Of a stretch of DNA of 48,899 nt, positions 41,216-48,899 are shown piece by piece. The notes below the pieces were generated by a model that worked only from the letters and a program-made list of their open reading frames with translations, was not told the origin of the DNA and ran no database searches. The DNA is from Planctomycetota bacterium (lineage in GTDB: Bacteria > Planctomycetota > JAJSAM01 > JAJVHW01). The number at the start of each line of letters is the position of its first letter. Position 1 is the first letter of the stretch. A program made the position numbers and the translations under genes. Where the stretch lies: the NCBI GenBank assembly GCA_021776825.1, contig JAJFFG010000125.1, forward strand, positions 1 to 48,899, in the 5' to 3' direction.

Positions 41216-42562
41216 TCAGCCTGCGTTTCCGTCGCCGCCGTGTTCATCCCACCTCGCCATGATCTCGCGGTTGACGCGCAGGTTCGCGAGCATCGATCCG
41301 CGGGTCTCGTTATCGACGTGCGCGACCGACTCATCGAGCAGGCGCTTGGCCTCGGCGAGATGCGCGGAATCGCCGGTCGCCTTCCAGAGGAGGTGGCGCG
41401 CCCTCAGGCGCTCTCCGGCCTCCAGTCGCTCCTCGTTGCGCGTGAACGCCGCGAGTGCGTCCTGAGCGTCCGGAGCGTCCAGAGCGTCCCCGGCCGACTG
41501 TGCCAACGCGCAGCGCGCCAGTGTCTCGACGCCCGGCGCGCCGACCTCCGCCGCTAGGTCACGCGCAGCGATCAACGACGCCCGGCCCCCGTCGTCTCCG
41601 TCGTCGCCGCTCCCCGCCGCGCGCAGGAGCCCGAGGGCCAGGTGGGACTGCGCCGACAGGTGTCGCAGCCCGATCTCCTCGCTCAGGGCAAGGCTCGCCA
41701 AGAGCGGCTCCTCACCCCCGTGGCCACTTCCCTCCTCACGCATCAGCTCCCCCAGGAGACGTAGGGCCATCGCCTCGCTGCGCCGGTACCCGATCTCCCG
41801 ACTGAGGGCGAGCGACCGCTCGTAGTGCGCGCGCGCGGCGGCCAGGCGGCCCTGAGAGAGAAGGACATCGCCGCGGCCGCCCGTCGCGTTGATCTGACTC
41901 CGCCGATCCCCGATCTCGCGGCTGAAGGCGAGGTATCGCTCGAAGTGCTCGCGCGCCTCCGCCAGACGGCCTTGCGAGCAGAAGAAGCCGCCGAGGTGCC
42001 CGTTTGCCACCGCCTCGCTCCGCCGGGCCCCGATCTCGCGACTGAGGGCGAGGGACCGTTCGAAGTGCGTGTGCGAATCCGCAAGGCGGCCCTGCGAGAA
42101 GAGGACGAGGCCCAGATTCGCGGTCTCGGGGGCCTCGGCCTCCTTGTCCCCGACGTCGCGACTGAATGCGACGTACTGCTCGAAGTGCTGCCGTGCCTCC
42201 GCCAGCCGACCGCGGGAGAAGGCGCCGGCGCCCAGCCCCCTCGTGGCGGCGGCCGCGGCCTTCCGGTCGCCGCGGGCCTGAGCGATCTCGCGCGCGCGCA
42301 GGCAGGCCGCTTCGGCCTCGTCGAGTCGTGTGAACCGCAAGACGGCGCCGAGCGCGAGCGCCGCGGACCCACGCAGTTCCGTGTCGCCGGCCGCGTCCGC
42401 GAGGCGCTCGGCCTCGCGCGCGACCTCTTCTTCCCGCACGCGGCGGCCCACCATGTCGAGGAGTTCCGCAAGTTCCAGCAGCATCTTCGCGCGCTCTGTG
42501 CCGCGGAGCAGTCCCGGGACCGCGAGCGCGCGCTCGGTCAAGGCGACCGCGTGCGCGTACAT
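41216..42562 (-). CDS. TPR-repeat protein, apparent truncated paralogue of the kinase C-terminus
   Basis: A 448-residue TPR protein starting at ATG 42562. It resembles the C-terminal third of the kinase at 34121-37336 from its first residues (LTERALAVPGLLRG like LGRALAVPDLLAG) to its last (DNETRGSMLANLRVNREIMA like DDETRTSMVENLRLNREIAA). Four near-identical 40-residue modules with the core SQGRLAEAREHFERYLAFSR occur in the middle, a recent expansion not seen in the kinase. The kinase and NTPase domains are absent. Just upstream the sequence changes to an unrelated gene fragment on the other strand. It may be a working TPR protein or a decaying fragment. Confidence 0.7.
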   Translation of the reverse strand: MYAHAVALTERALAVPGLLRGTERAKMLLELAELLDMVGRRVREEEVAREAERLADAAGDTELRGSAALALGAVLRFTRLDEAEAACLRAREIAQARGDRKAAAAATRGLGAGAFSRGRLAEARQHFEQYVAFSRDVGDKEAEAPETANLGLVLFSQGRLADSHTHFERSLALSREIGARRSEAVANGHLGGFFCSQGRLAEAREHFERYLAFSREIGDRRSQINATGGRGDVLLSQGRLAAARAHYERSLALSREIGYRRSEAMALRLLGELMREEGSGHGGEEPLLASLALSEEIGLRHLSAQSHLALGLLRAAGSGDDGDDGGRASLIAARDLAAEVGAPGVETLARCALAQSAGDALDAPDAQDALAAFTRNEERLEAGERLRARHLLWKATGDSAHLAEAKRLLDESVAHVDNETRGSMLANLRVNREIMARWDEHGGDGNAG

Positions 42563-42565
42563 CTG

Positions 42566-42904
42566 CGGCTCTTCGTCTCCTTTCTCATCGAGCGTCACGG
42601 CCGGCCAACCGTCATCGGATACCTCGACGCGCTGTCGCTCTGGGGCGCCTCTGAAGACGCGTTCGCTCGGGTCTTTGGGAAGACGCTTGAGGAGGAGCAC
42701 GCGGCCTGGGTCGCGGACATGAAGGCCACGGTGCGACTGCCTTCCACAACGACCATCGAGTATCCGTCGACGCCCGCCCGCCCGGGTCTCGTCGTCGCGA
42801 TGGTCTCGGGCGTCCTCGCCTTGCTCTGGCTGCTGCGCCAAGTCAGTCGAGCCGTTCGACTAGCAGCGAGGCTCGCAGGCTCAAGGCTCGGAAGGGCGCG
42901 CTGA
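42566..42904 (+). pseudogene. C-terminal fragment of a peptidase-MA-like membrane protein
   Basis: A 112-residue reading that begins abruptly at the point where the minus-strand TPR gene starts. LRLFVSFLIERHGRPTVIGY, then LSLWGASEDAFARVFGKTLE and HAAWVADMKATV, is the usual C-terminal part of gluzincin 'peptidase MA' proteins (F..fl...G...l...l..g...eaF...fG.s.e.....W). A membrane segment, GLVVAMVSGVLALLWLL, follows. No catalytic HExxH part remains and no start codon is obvious, so it is a remnant. Confidence 0.55.
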
Positions 42905-42977
42905 GACGAACGTCGAAGCCAGGGGGATGCGGGACGCCATCACCTAGTCAAGTATCGCGTCTTCACAGGCAACGCTC

Positions 42978-43319
42978 TCAGCGACGACGGACCACCCGAC
43001 GCCTGCCGGTGCTGGCTCTCGCTGCGCCGATCTCGACGCGGTAGAGGGCGGCGATCGCGACGAGCGCGGTCGGATGGTCACCGTCCTTGACCAGATCGGT
43101 CATCGCTCGCCAGTCGGAGCCGCTGCCGGGCTTCGTGAGCGCTGCGACGGCCATCGCCTTGCAAGCGCGATGCGACGGACTCGACTCGGCGAACGACACC
43201 TGCTCATCGACGCGTCGCTTCCGATGCGATGGACAGGTCACCCTAGTCTGTGGGATCAGACCGGGAGGCTGACACATGGGTTCACTGCGACGCTCGGGAG
43301 CCGGGCTGATGGTCTGCAT
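42978..43319 (-). pseudogene. Possible remnant of a HEAT-like protein
   Basis: A short reading whose C-terminal half (SHRACKAMAVAALTKPGSGS, then DLVKDGDHPTALVAIAALYR) looks like a helical HEAT-type end followed by a basic tail. Its 5' part overlaps the start of the plus-strand gene at 43276 and is not convincing. It lies in the same rearranged patch as the two fragments before it. Confidence 0.3.
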
Positions 43320-45348
43320 CGCCGCCCTGATGGTGACGCCGCCGCCGGCCGCGGCGGTGTCGGACGACGCGTTTCAGGCGGTTCCCGGAGAGTTGGCGAA
43401 CGTCTCGGTCCGCGTGAAGCACATTCATCCGCGGAGGAAGGGGTTCGTCGCGACGCTCGTGGATCTGGAGGTCTCCAACCGCGGCGCAGTAGCGGTGGAG
43501 CCGCTGGCGTTCGAAGTCGAGGGGGCGGGCAGGAAGGGCGCGTCGGTGCTCGCCACGCAGGTGATCCGTCGGGCGTCCGCGTCAGCCGTCTTCGGCCGAG
43601 GCGGGCGCGCAGCGCCGGGTGGCGGCAAGGCCGTGTTCACCGTCCAGGTTGCCGCGGAGTTGCCTCGCCGAGCGAAGCTCGCGGCTCGAGTGACGAAGGC
43701 GTCGTTCTTCGTCGGCGATCCGATCGAAACGGCACCCGTGCGAATCGATGGCATGGAGGTCGTCCAGGTCGCCAACGCCCTGGGCGCCGGCAAGGTGGAC
43801 GCCACGCGCATCCGTCTCGTCAACCTGCGTGACCAGCCGGTCGACGTGACCTTCATCGCGACCTACGCCGCGCCCCTCAAGGGCAAGGGCGTCGTGGGGT
43901 TCACTCTGGCGCCGAACGAAGAGTTGGCGAGGGAGGTCTCTGGCCTTTCGCCGCACGGCCCCTGGGGCCCGGGCTCGGGCGGCGGGCGCGTCGGTGCAAA
44001 GATCACGAACCTGGACATCGTGGACTGGAGCGTCGTGCGATCCCCTGGCCGCGAGGAAGCGACGGACCTGCTGCGCTCCGCGTGGCTGCGCTGGTTCCGG
44101 TGGGGTCGTCCGTCGCCGGGGGTCGGTGGAGCGCTGACGTATCGCTTCGGCCCGTCCGACAGCAACCAGTCCGGCACCGCAGAGTTCTCCGTTCCGCCGC
44201 AGGGACAAGTGCGGGTGGTTCCCGCCAAGGCGCTGGAGGAGCGACTGCGTACACGTCTCGTGAACGCAGTCGCCGAGGCGTTCGCCGATCTGCGACACCC
44301 CACGTTCGACGAGTTCGCCGCCGGGCACGACCTACGCCTGGTCGAGCTGGGCGAGCGCAGCCGCATCGCCGCTACGGGGCCGGGAGTGACGCTCGCCGGC
44401 GGAGAGCAGACGGTCTTCGACATTCAGGACGACCGGATCGTGGCGTCTCACACCGGTCTGGAGCCGTGGCACTGGCACACAAGCTGGACCCACGAGGACG
44501 CGCCCGGCGGCTACCGCCCAACGTCGCGCGCCCTGCGGATGGGGAGCAACACCGGCGTGGCCGTGACCACCTACGCTGTGGAGTACGGAGAGACCGACGG
44601 CCTCGCGACTCCCAAGGCCGTACGCATCGAGACCGACAACTCGCTGATCCCGGACGAGTCTCTGTCGGTCCGGTTCACAAAGATCGAGCCCGGCGCCGAG
44701 CGCCCCGAGCGTCAGGTGCTTCCGACAGGCCGCGTCGCCGATGCGCTGCGCGCAGCGTGGCAGGCGTTCTACCGGTACCCGGACGCGCCGTCGGACCGAG
44801 TCGTCGGGTTCGAGATCTCCAACGATGGCAGCTCGGACATGTGGACCGGCGCGCGGAGGGTCACCGGCACCGTCGTCCTCCGCGGGTTCACGGGTCGTTC
44901 GTGGACGTCCGCCGAGTTCGACTTCGACGGCGAGATGACGGAGACCCTCCGCGAACGGCTCACGTCGGTCACCGAAGGTCGGATGCGGATGTGGCCCGCG
45001 CGGGACATCTGCGACAGCCCCCCGTTCGACGTAGCGTTCCTGGGCGCGACGCTCCGCCCGGACTCCGCGGACAAGTCCCTCATTCACATCGAGAACGGCC
45101 CCTTTCGCTCCGTCCGACTCGCCAACGGCCGGCTGATGGCAGTCGCCGACGAAGCCGGCGAGCGGACTCTCAAGCACCGGCGCACGCACGACGCATTGGT
45201 GCCTGTCTCGTCCGTCGCGGGGGAGGCCGAGGTCTTGGTCGAATGGGCGCGCGTAGACAGCCGTTGGGTTCTTCCGAAGCGGATCGAGCTACGCAACGTG
45301 CTCGGCCCCGACTTCGGGACGGAGGTCCTGACGTATCGCTGGAACTGA
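43276..45348 (+). CDS. Large exported protein with internally duplicated domain, unknown family
   Basis: A 690-residue exported protein. It has a signal peptide (LMVCIAALMVTPPPAAA). Residues ~30-240 hold beta-rich modules (VRVKHIHPRRKGFVATLVDL, then RIRLVNLRDQPVDVTFIATY). The rest is a tandem duplication of a ~190-residue domain. Each copy opens with 'LRsAWxxFxR' (ATDLLRSAWLRWFRWGRP at ~258, VADALRAAWQAFYRYPDA at ~490). Each then has 'G...V.....T...LRERL' and closes with a beta segment ending in 'v.Ve....g..lPk.i.' (LATPKAVRIETDNSLIPD, WVLPKRIELRNVLGPD). I do not recognise the family. It begins a run of plus-strand exported-protein genes. Confidence 0.65.
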   Translation: MGSLRRSGAGLMVCIAALMVTPPPAAAVSDDAFQAVPGELANVSVRVKHIHPRRKGFVATLVDLEVSNRGAVAVEPLAFEVEGAGRKGASVLATQVIRRASASAVFGRGGRAAPGGGKAVFTVQVAAELPRRAKLAARVTKASFFVGDPIETAPVRIDGMEVVQVANALGAGKVDATRIRLVNLRDQPVDVTFIATYAAPLKGKGVVGFTLAPNEELAREVSGLSPHGPWGPGSGGGRVGAKITNLDIVDWSVVRSPGREEATDLLRSAWLRWFRWGRPSPGVGGALTYRFGPSDSNQSGTAEFSVPPQGQVRVVPAKALEERLRTRLVNAVAEAFADLRHPTFDEFAAGHDLRLVELGERSRIAATGPGVTLAGGEQTVFDIQDDRIVASHTGLEPWHWHTSWTHEDAPGGYRPTSRALRMGSNTGVAVTTYAVEYGETDGLATPKAVRIETDNSLIPDESLSVRFTKIEPGAERPERQVLPTGRVADALRAAWQAFYRYPDAPSDRVVGFEISNDGSSDMWTGARRVTGTVVLRGFTGRSWTSAEFDFDGEMTETLRERLTSVTEGRMRMWPARDICDSPPFDVAFLGATLRPDSADKSLIHIENGPFRSVRLANGRLMAVADEAGERTLKHRRTHDALVPVSSVAGEAEVLVEWARVDSRWVLPKRIELRNVLGPDFGTEVLTYRWN

Positions 45349-45488
45349 GGCGCGGCGAGCGCAGGCAACGGCGCCGCTGTGCGGACTCCGCGGCGAGGAT
45401 CTCATCGAATTCCTGAGGGTTCGCGCCCTCCCGTCGTGTCCTGGCCACCGGGTGCGCCTACGCAGTCGCATCCGCGTCGGTCCGCGCG

Positions 45489-45510
45489 TCACACCGTCTC
45501 CCTGGTGTGA
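45489..45510. promoter_or_regulatory. Inverted repeat upstream of the thioredoxin-like gene
   Basis: TCACACC (45489-45495) and GGTGTGA (45504-45510) are perfect complements around an 8-base loop. It lies 55 bases before the next ATG and ~140 bases after the previous stop. It may be an operator or a weak terminator. The rest of 45349-45564 shows no gene. Confidence 0.4.
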
Positions 45511-45564
45511 GGTCGTCGCCGACGCGCTTGGCCCGTTCTGGTGTGCCGTCGCGGAGACAGGCAG

Positions 45565-46377
45565 ATGAAACTCACGACCATCCTGGCAGTTGGCATCGCC
45601 GCGTTCCTCACCGTCGCGGTCGCGTTTCAATCGGCTCGCGCACAGGAGACCCAGAAGGCTGTCGACGCGGAGCAGTGGGCGCATCTGACGGGCGATCTGC
45701 CCATGGTGATCGGGTGCGAGAAGGGCATGGCACAGGTCGAATTGACCGGCAGGCCACCGGTGTACTTCTTCGTGACGGCGGAGTGCGATCGGTGCAGGGA
45801 GTTAGCGGCCTCGACGTTCAAGAACAGCGACGTCGTCAAGGCGCTCGAGCACTTCACGCCGATCCTAGTGGACGGGGACACGGAGAAGGAGATCGTCCGC
45901 AAGTTCGGCGTTTCTGCGTATCCGACCACCATGTTCGCAAAGACCAACGGCAAGCCGGTCTCCATGTTCGCCGGTCCGGCGAAGGCGAAGGACTTCCTCG
46001 CTGTCGTGACCTCGGCAGCGAAGAAGGCGAAGAAGGGCAGGGGCTCGAAGCAGTACCGGGCCTTGCTGAAGGCCGACCAGGAGCTGACGAAGGCACTGGA
46101 GGCGAAACAGGTCAGGCGCGCGTTCGCGGCGATCAAGAAGGCGGAGGCGACCGAGCTGGATCACGCCCTCGTCGAACGCGCCCGCGCTGCGAAGCACGAA
46201 CTCATGGAGCGCGGCCAGCGCGCGCTCACGTCAGCGAAGGACGCGATGGACGGTGGCGACGCCGCCTCTGCCGCGAGCAGCTTGCGCGAGCTCAGTCTCG
46301 ACTACAAAGGCACACCGGTGGGAGATCGGGCCAGCGAGCTCCTGGCTCAGCTGAGGGATACGGAGTCCGAGGAGTAG
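45565..46377 (+). CDS. Exported thioredoxin-fold protein with helical C-terminus
   Basis: A 270-residue exported protein. The signal peptide is MKLTTILAVGIAAFLTVAVA with cleavage near ARAQ. The thioredoxin-like domain (~55-155) has VYFFVTAECDRCRELAASTF, in which CDRC is the CxxC motif, and the cis-Pro strand VSAYPTTMF. The C-terminal ~110 residues are helical and basic (KKAKKGRGSKQYRALLKADQ), then TPR-like (ALTSAKDAMDGGDAASAASS). Thioredoxin-fold proteins of this form act as periplasmic or extracytoplasmic disulfide or thiol handlers. The ATG follows GGAGACAGG. Confidence 0.78.
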   Translation: MKLTTILAVGIAAFLTVAVAFQSARAQETQKAVDAEQWAHLTGDLPMVIGCEKGMAQVELTGRPPVYFFVTAECDRCRELAASTFKNSDVVKALEHFTPILVDGDTEKEIVRKFGVSAYPTTMFAKTNGKPVSMFAGPAKAKDFLAVVTSAAKKAKKGRGSKQYRALLKADQELTKALEAKQVRRAFAAIKKAEATELDHALVERARAAKHELMERGQRALTSAKDAMDGGDAASAASSLRELSLDYKGTPVGDRASELLAQLRDTESEE

Positions 46378-46462
46378 GAGCCGACTCGTGCGACGTCCTA
46401 GGCGCCCTGCGACCTGGCGAACGCCGCGCGCTAGCGCGCGGCGTCCGACGGAGGACCGATCG

Positions 46463-47293
46463 ATGCCCCGCCCCACCCTGGTGCGTGTCGGCATGGTGTG
46501 CGTTGTGATGGCCTGCATTCTTCTCGCGCTCGATCGCGCAGACGCGCGCGCGCCGGAGCGTCAATTCGGCCCTGTTGAGAACGGTCTCGCTCTCTCGATC
46601 GACGGGCCGTCCTCAGCACGCCGCGGCGACACACCAATCGTCACGTTGCGCATCCGCGCCGACCCTTCGCTCGGCGAGGACGTCCCGACTCTTGATGCGC
46701 ACCCGTCTGCCCGGGCCAGGTTGCGACTCACGCCGGAAGCGGGGGGCGCGACCGTGGTGCTGAATGCAGATCGGGACGTCGCCGCGAGGCCGTCCTCCGA
46801 CGGTGTCGCCGCAGTGAGACCGCGCCCCGATGCCGAGTACGGAAGCGTTGAATTTCCGTTGGCGCATGACTGGGATCGCATCGCGCCCGGCAACTGGACC
46901 GCCGTTGTCGAACTCGTGCACGAAGGTCCGGGGACAGTCCCCCTCGCCGGCACGTACCGCGGCACGCTCGTGTCGCAGCCGCTCCGGTTCACGGTCACGG
47001 AGCCGCCCGAGCGCTGGCTCGATGTGATCGCCTCGCCGTCGTTCTTGCGCGGCAAGGTCGACGGCGTCATTCGACTGCCGGTGCGCAACGGATTCAAGGT
47101 CGGGATCCAGTGGAACCGCGGCCGCAAGATCGCCGAGCCCGACGGCCGACCGTTCGACGCGACCATCCTCGGTATCTTCCGCGCGCGTGGCCACCCGGCG
47201 TTCCGCATCTTCGAGACTGTCGACCCGCTCGCGGCAACCGAGTCCCGCCGCTGGGACGACGCGATGTACCGCATGCTCTGGGACCTCAGGTGA
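46463..47293 (+). CDS. Exported protein of unknown family
   Basis: A 276-residue protein beginning at the ATG after GGAGG, with signal peptide VRVGMVCVVMACILLAL and cleavage near DARA. The mature part is mostly beta (LSIDGPSSARRGDTPIVTLR, NWTAVVELVHEGPGTVPLAG), suggesting one or two immunoglobulin-like domains. It ends with a helical cap (AATESRRWDDAMYRMLWDLR). No known motif is recognised. It is third in the run of plus-strand exported genes, 85 bases after the thioredoxin-like gene. Confidence 0.6.
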   Translation: MPRPTLVRVGMVCVVMACILLALDRADARAPERQFGPVENGLALSIDGPSSARRGDTPIVTLRIRADPSLGEDVPTLDAHPSARARLRLTPEAGGATVVLNADRDVAARPSSDGVAAVRPRPDAEYGSVEFPLAHDWDRIAPGNWTAVVELVHEGPGTVPLAGTYRGTLVSQPLRFTVTEPPERWLDVIASPSFLRGKVDGVIRLPVRNGFKVGIQWNRGRKIAEPDGRPFDATILGIFRARGHPAFRIFETVDPLAATESRRWDDAMYRMLWDLR

Positions 47294-47614
47294 TGCCACG
47301 AGTAGCGGGTGCCGGCTGGCAACGCTGACCTGGTGCACCGATGTGCGAGTGGGCTCCCTCTCCCCCACGCGCAGGCCTCCTTGATCGTCGGGTCCACCGG
47401 TGTGCCTCGGGGACGTTACGCTTCGTGAACGCGGACCACCGAGAACGGAGGTGTCACGTGGAAGCGCGGCGGTGGCGGACGCCGTCACAGGCGACTGATC
47501 CCGTCGAAGGGTGCGCGGGGACGCGACCGTAACGCGTCGATGTGATCGGACGGTGACGACCGGACTCGGATCCGCCTCACGGGGAGCCGGTACGCGACTT
47601 GCGTGCTGCGCCGC
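47294..47614. other. Intergenic gap without visible gene
   Basis: About 320 bp between two plus-strand exported-protein genes. Short open frames are shadows. There is no convincing repeat, RNA or terminator. The promoter of the following gene should lie in its right half. Confidence 0.5.
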
Positions 47615-48619
47615 ATGAGAACCAAACCCACGATGGCGGGGATCGCACTGCTCGCTCTTGGGAGTCTCACGACGAGCGCCGCAGCTCAAGCGATCGAAGG
47701 CAGCCTGCACGTTCGGCAGGGCAAGGCCCGCTTCGCTCACCAGGCGAAGACCGGCGAGGCCCGACACCGTCTCAGCCTCCAGCTGGTGGTCGGGCCGACC
47801 TGGCTCCCAGATCTTCACAATCCCGCCCAGCACACGCTGCGCGCCGTGCTCGACGAGACCGTCCTCTTCGACGTCGCGCCGGGCGCGCAGGGCTACCGCT
47901 CGGGCAAGAACGGTCGCTGGCGGTACCGTGGCAACGTCGGCTCCGGGCGCGTGAAGGTCAGCGCCAATCCGCTGAGCGGCAGGTTCAAGATCAAGCTCTC
48001 GCGAGCGACTCTTCCCAACCTGCGCGACAGCAACGCCAAGGACCTGCGATTGACGCTCGAGATGGGGGGCATGGAGGTCGACACCACCGCCAGCTTCACC
48101 ATCAACGACGGTGGCACACGGAGCTGGAAGCGTCTCGCGCGCGAGTTCGTGCCGGGCGGAGGAGGCGGTGCAGGCGGAGGCGACCCCGCACCGACCCCTG
48201 ACCCGGGCGGCGCTCCGCAGCAGGTGAGCTTCAGCATCCTGCGACGGGGCAACGACACGTCGGTCACCCCGAGAGTGCCGCAAGTCGCCCGCAGTCAGAG
48301 CGAGTGGGCGGGCCTCTGGGCGAAGCACGACTTCTCCGGCAGCACCCCCCCGACGGTGAACTTCAGCCAGAGCATGGTCGTCGGCATCTTCCTCGGCATT
48401 CCGACCAAGGTCAGCGCTCCCGGATACGCAACCACGGTCCGCGTCGTCTCGATCAACGACTCGGCCTCGCGACGCGAGGTCGTCTGGGAGCAGGTGCCGA
48501 ACGGCGGCTCGTGGACCTGCCCTCCGCCGGGCGTCGGCGCGCCGTGCATCCTGCCAGCCCCCTACGAGTTCGTGCTCGCTTCGAAGTCGTCGGTGCCCGT
48601 CACGTTCCGCGAGCAGTAG
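47615..48619 (+). CDS. Exported protein with PrcB-like C-terminal domain
   Basis: A 334-residue exported protein. The signal peptide is MAGIALLALGSLTTSAAAQ. Residues ~25-175 are a beta-sandwich of unknown type (LSLQLVVGPTWLPDLHNPAQ, GRFKIKLSRATLPN). A Gly/Pro-rich linker (GGGGGAGGGDPAPTPDPGGA) leads to a C-terminal domain matching protease-complex subunit PrcB_C: QSEWAGLWAKHDFSGSTPPT, then VNFSQSMVVGIFLGIPTKVS, then a strand ending PAPYEFVLASKSSVPVTF. PrcB is an accessory of the PrtP/dentilisin surface-protease complex in treponemes; similar domains occur alone in many bacteria with unknown role. The start may be the ATG at 47603 or 47615; the later one gives the more standard signal peptide. 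Confidence 0.72.
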   Translation: MRTKPTMAGIALLALGSLTTSAAAQAIEGSLHVRQGKARFAHQAKTGEARHRLSLQLVVGPTWLPDLHNPAQHTLRAVLDETVLFDVAPGAQGYRSGKNGRWRYRGNVGSGRVKVSANPLSGRFKIKLSRATLPNLRDSNAKDLRLTLEMGGMEVDTTASFTINDGGTRSWKRLAREFVPGGGGGAGGGDPAPTPDPGGAPQQVSFSILRRGNDTSVTPRVPQVARSQSEWAGLWAKHDFSGSTPPTVNFSQSMVVGIFLGIPTKVSAPGYATTVRVVSINDSASRREVVWEQVPNGGSWTCPPPGVGAPCILPAPYEFVLASKSSVPVTFREQ

Positions 48620-48768
48620 GCGCCGTAGCGCGACAGCAGTACCGCGACCGGTGAACTTCTTGGCTCCTCGCTATCTGGAGTGGGCAGCGGGGCCAAGTCG
48701 AACTCCAGTCGTCCGGCGATGAGGTAGATCATCGTCTTGAAGGTCTCGGGGTTGCGGCAGCGGTCGCG

Positions 48769-48835
48769 GTAGGGACACCGGTCACCCGGTGCCCCCCGCG
48801 CAGATCCGTGCGTGCGGCACTACCGCACACGGCTC
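48769..48835 (-). ncRNA. Group II intron 3' end: domains V and VI
   Basis: Read on the minus strand, 48835-48802 begins GAGCCGTGTGCGG and returns as CCGCACGCACGG, closely matching domain V of group II introns (consensus GAGCCGUAUGCG...CGCACGUACGGUUC), including the AGC triad and the 2-base bulge position. Downstream, GGGGCACCGG-GTGA-CCGGTGTCCC (48799-48772) forms a domain VI-like stem with a GNRA loop, ending CCCTAC, which fits the AY 3' end. No clear bulged branch-point A is seen in domain VI. The intron extends beyond the right edge. Confidence 0.7.
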
Positions 48836-48899
48836 CTACCTCGGGTGTTTGGCGTCGAAGCGCACGTTCGGGTACGGGTGCCGCACCTTGGGCCGCGGG
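48836..48899 (-). CDS. C-terminus of a group II intron reverse transcriptase/maturase (partial)
   Basis: The minus strand reads RPKVRHPYPNVRFDAKHPR and a stop at 48836-48838, directly abutting domain V. Intron-encoded reverse transcriptases end in domain IV just before domain V, and 'V.HPYP..RF.AK' is a usual kind of C-terminal tail for such proteins. Only ~20 residues lie in the window, so the call rests mainly on context. Confidence 0.55.
   Translation of the reverse strand, partial: PRPKVRHPYPNVRFDAKHPR

Noticed and set aside
48640..48768. Minus-strand reading RCRNPETFKTMIYLIAGRLE as a transposase C-terminus
   Set aside because: It lies in the 3' exon of the group II intron and looks transposase-like, but it has no stop before running into the PrcB-domain gene and I cannot place its family.

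Overview
The window is very GC-rich, densely coded DNA from a bacterium. Three things suggest a member of the Planctomycetota or a similar large-genome environmental lineage: an ECF sigma factor fused to a membrane anchor and carboxypeptidase-regulatory-like repeats, a Ser/Thr kinase fused to an NTPase and TPR region, and many exported proteins of unknown family next to BlaI/M56 pairs. This assignment is an inference from gene content. No rRNA, tRNA or other taxonomic marker was found.

Layout. 1-5 kb: a BlaI-type repressor and M56 (BlaR1-like) protease pair, an SPFH protein, a PLP aminotransferase and a small exported protein. 5-13 kb: a repeat-rich gap, the 1040-residue sigma/CarboxypepD fusion, a small inverted-repeat mobile element, then a convergent TPR/PAS/sigma54 activator. 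13-20 kb: a choline-kinase-like phosphotransferase, a frameshifted exported protein, a GNAT acetyltransferase, two ECF sigma factors (one with an overlapping zinc-type anti-sigma gene), an AlkD-like protein and a lipoprotein. 20-27 kb: a second copy of the mobile element, an exported VOC protein, an AraC regulator, a GT1 glycosyltransferase, a probable selenocysteine-containing peroxiredoxin-like protein, an M13 peptidase, an alpha/beta-hydrolase fragment and a third copy of the element. 27-31 kb: a second BlaI/M56 pair with a lipoprotein, and a sialidase-like protein. 31-38 kb: exported proteins, a perfect 23-bp inverted repeat, the kinase/NTPase/TPR protein, a DHFR/RibD-like reductase and a frameshifted membrane-anchored gene. 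39-43 kb: a spermidine-synthase-like protein, DUF2797 and DUF1858 proteins, and a rearranged patch of gene remnants. 43-48.6 kb: four exported proteins. The right edge holds the 3' end of a group II intron on the minus strand.

The strongest unusual signals are these. (1) An in-frame TGA sits exactly at the first Cys of a CxxC redox motif, followed by a SECIS-like hairpin. (2) A family of ~240-260-bp elements with terminal inverted repeats occurs three times, and a smaller perfect inverted repeat occurs once; several of their CTAG-type ends supply the stop codons of neighbouring genes. (3) Two different operator architectures lie in front of the two BlaI genes. (4) The group II intron end shows a recognisable domain V directly after the stop codon of its reverse transcriptase.

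Much of the window is regulatory (three ECF-type sigma domains, one sigma54 activator, two BlaI, one AraC, one kinase) or exported. That suggests signal-responsive control of envelope functions, but no complete metabolic pathway is encoded here.
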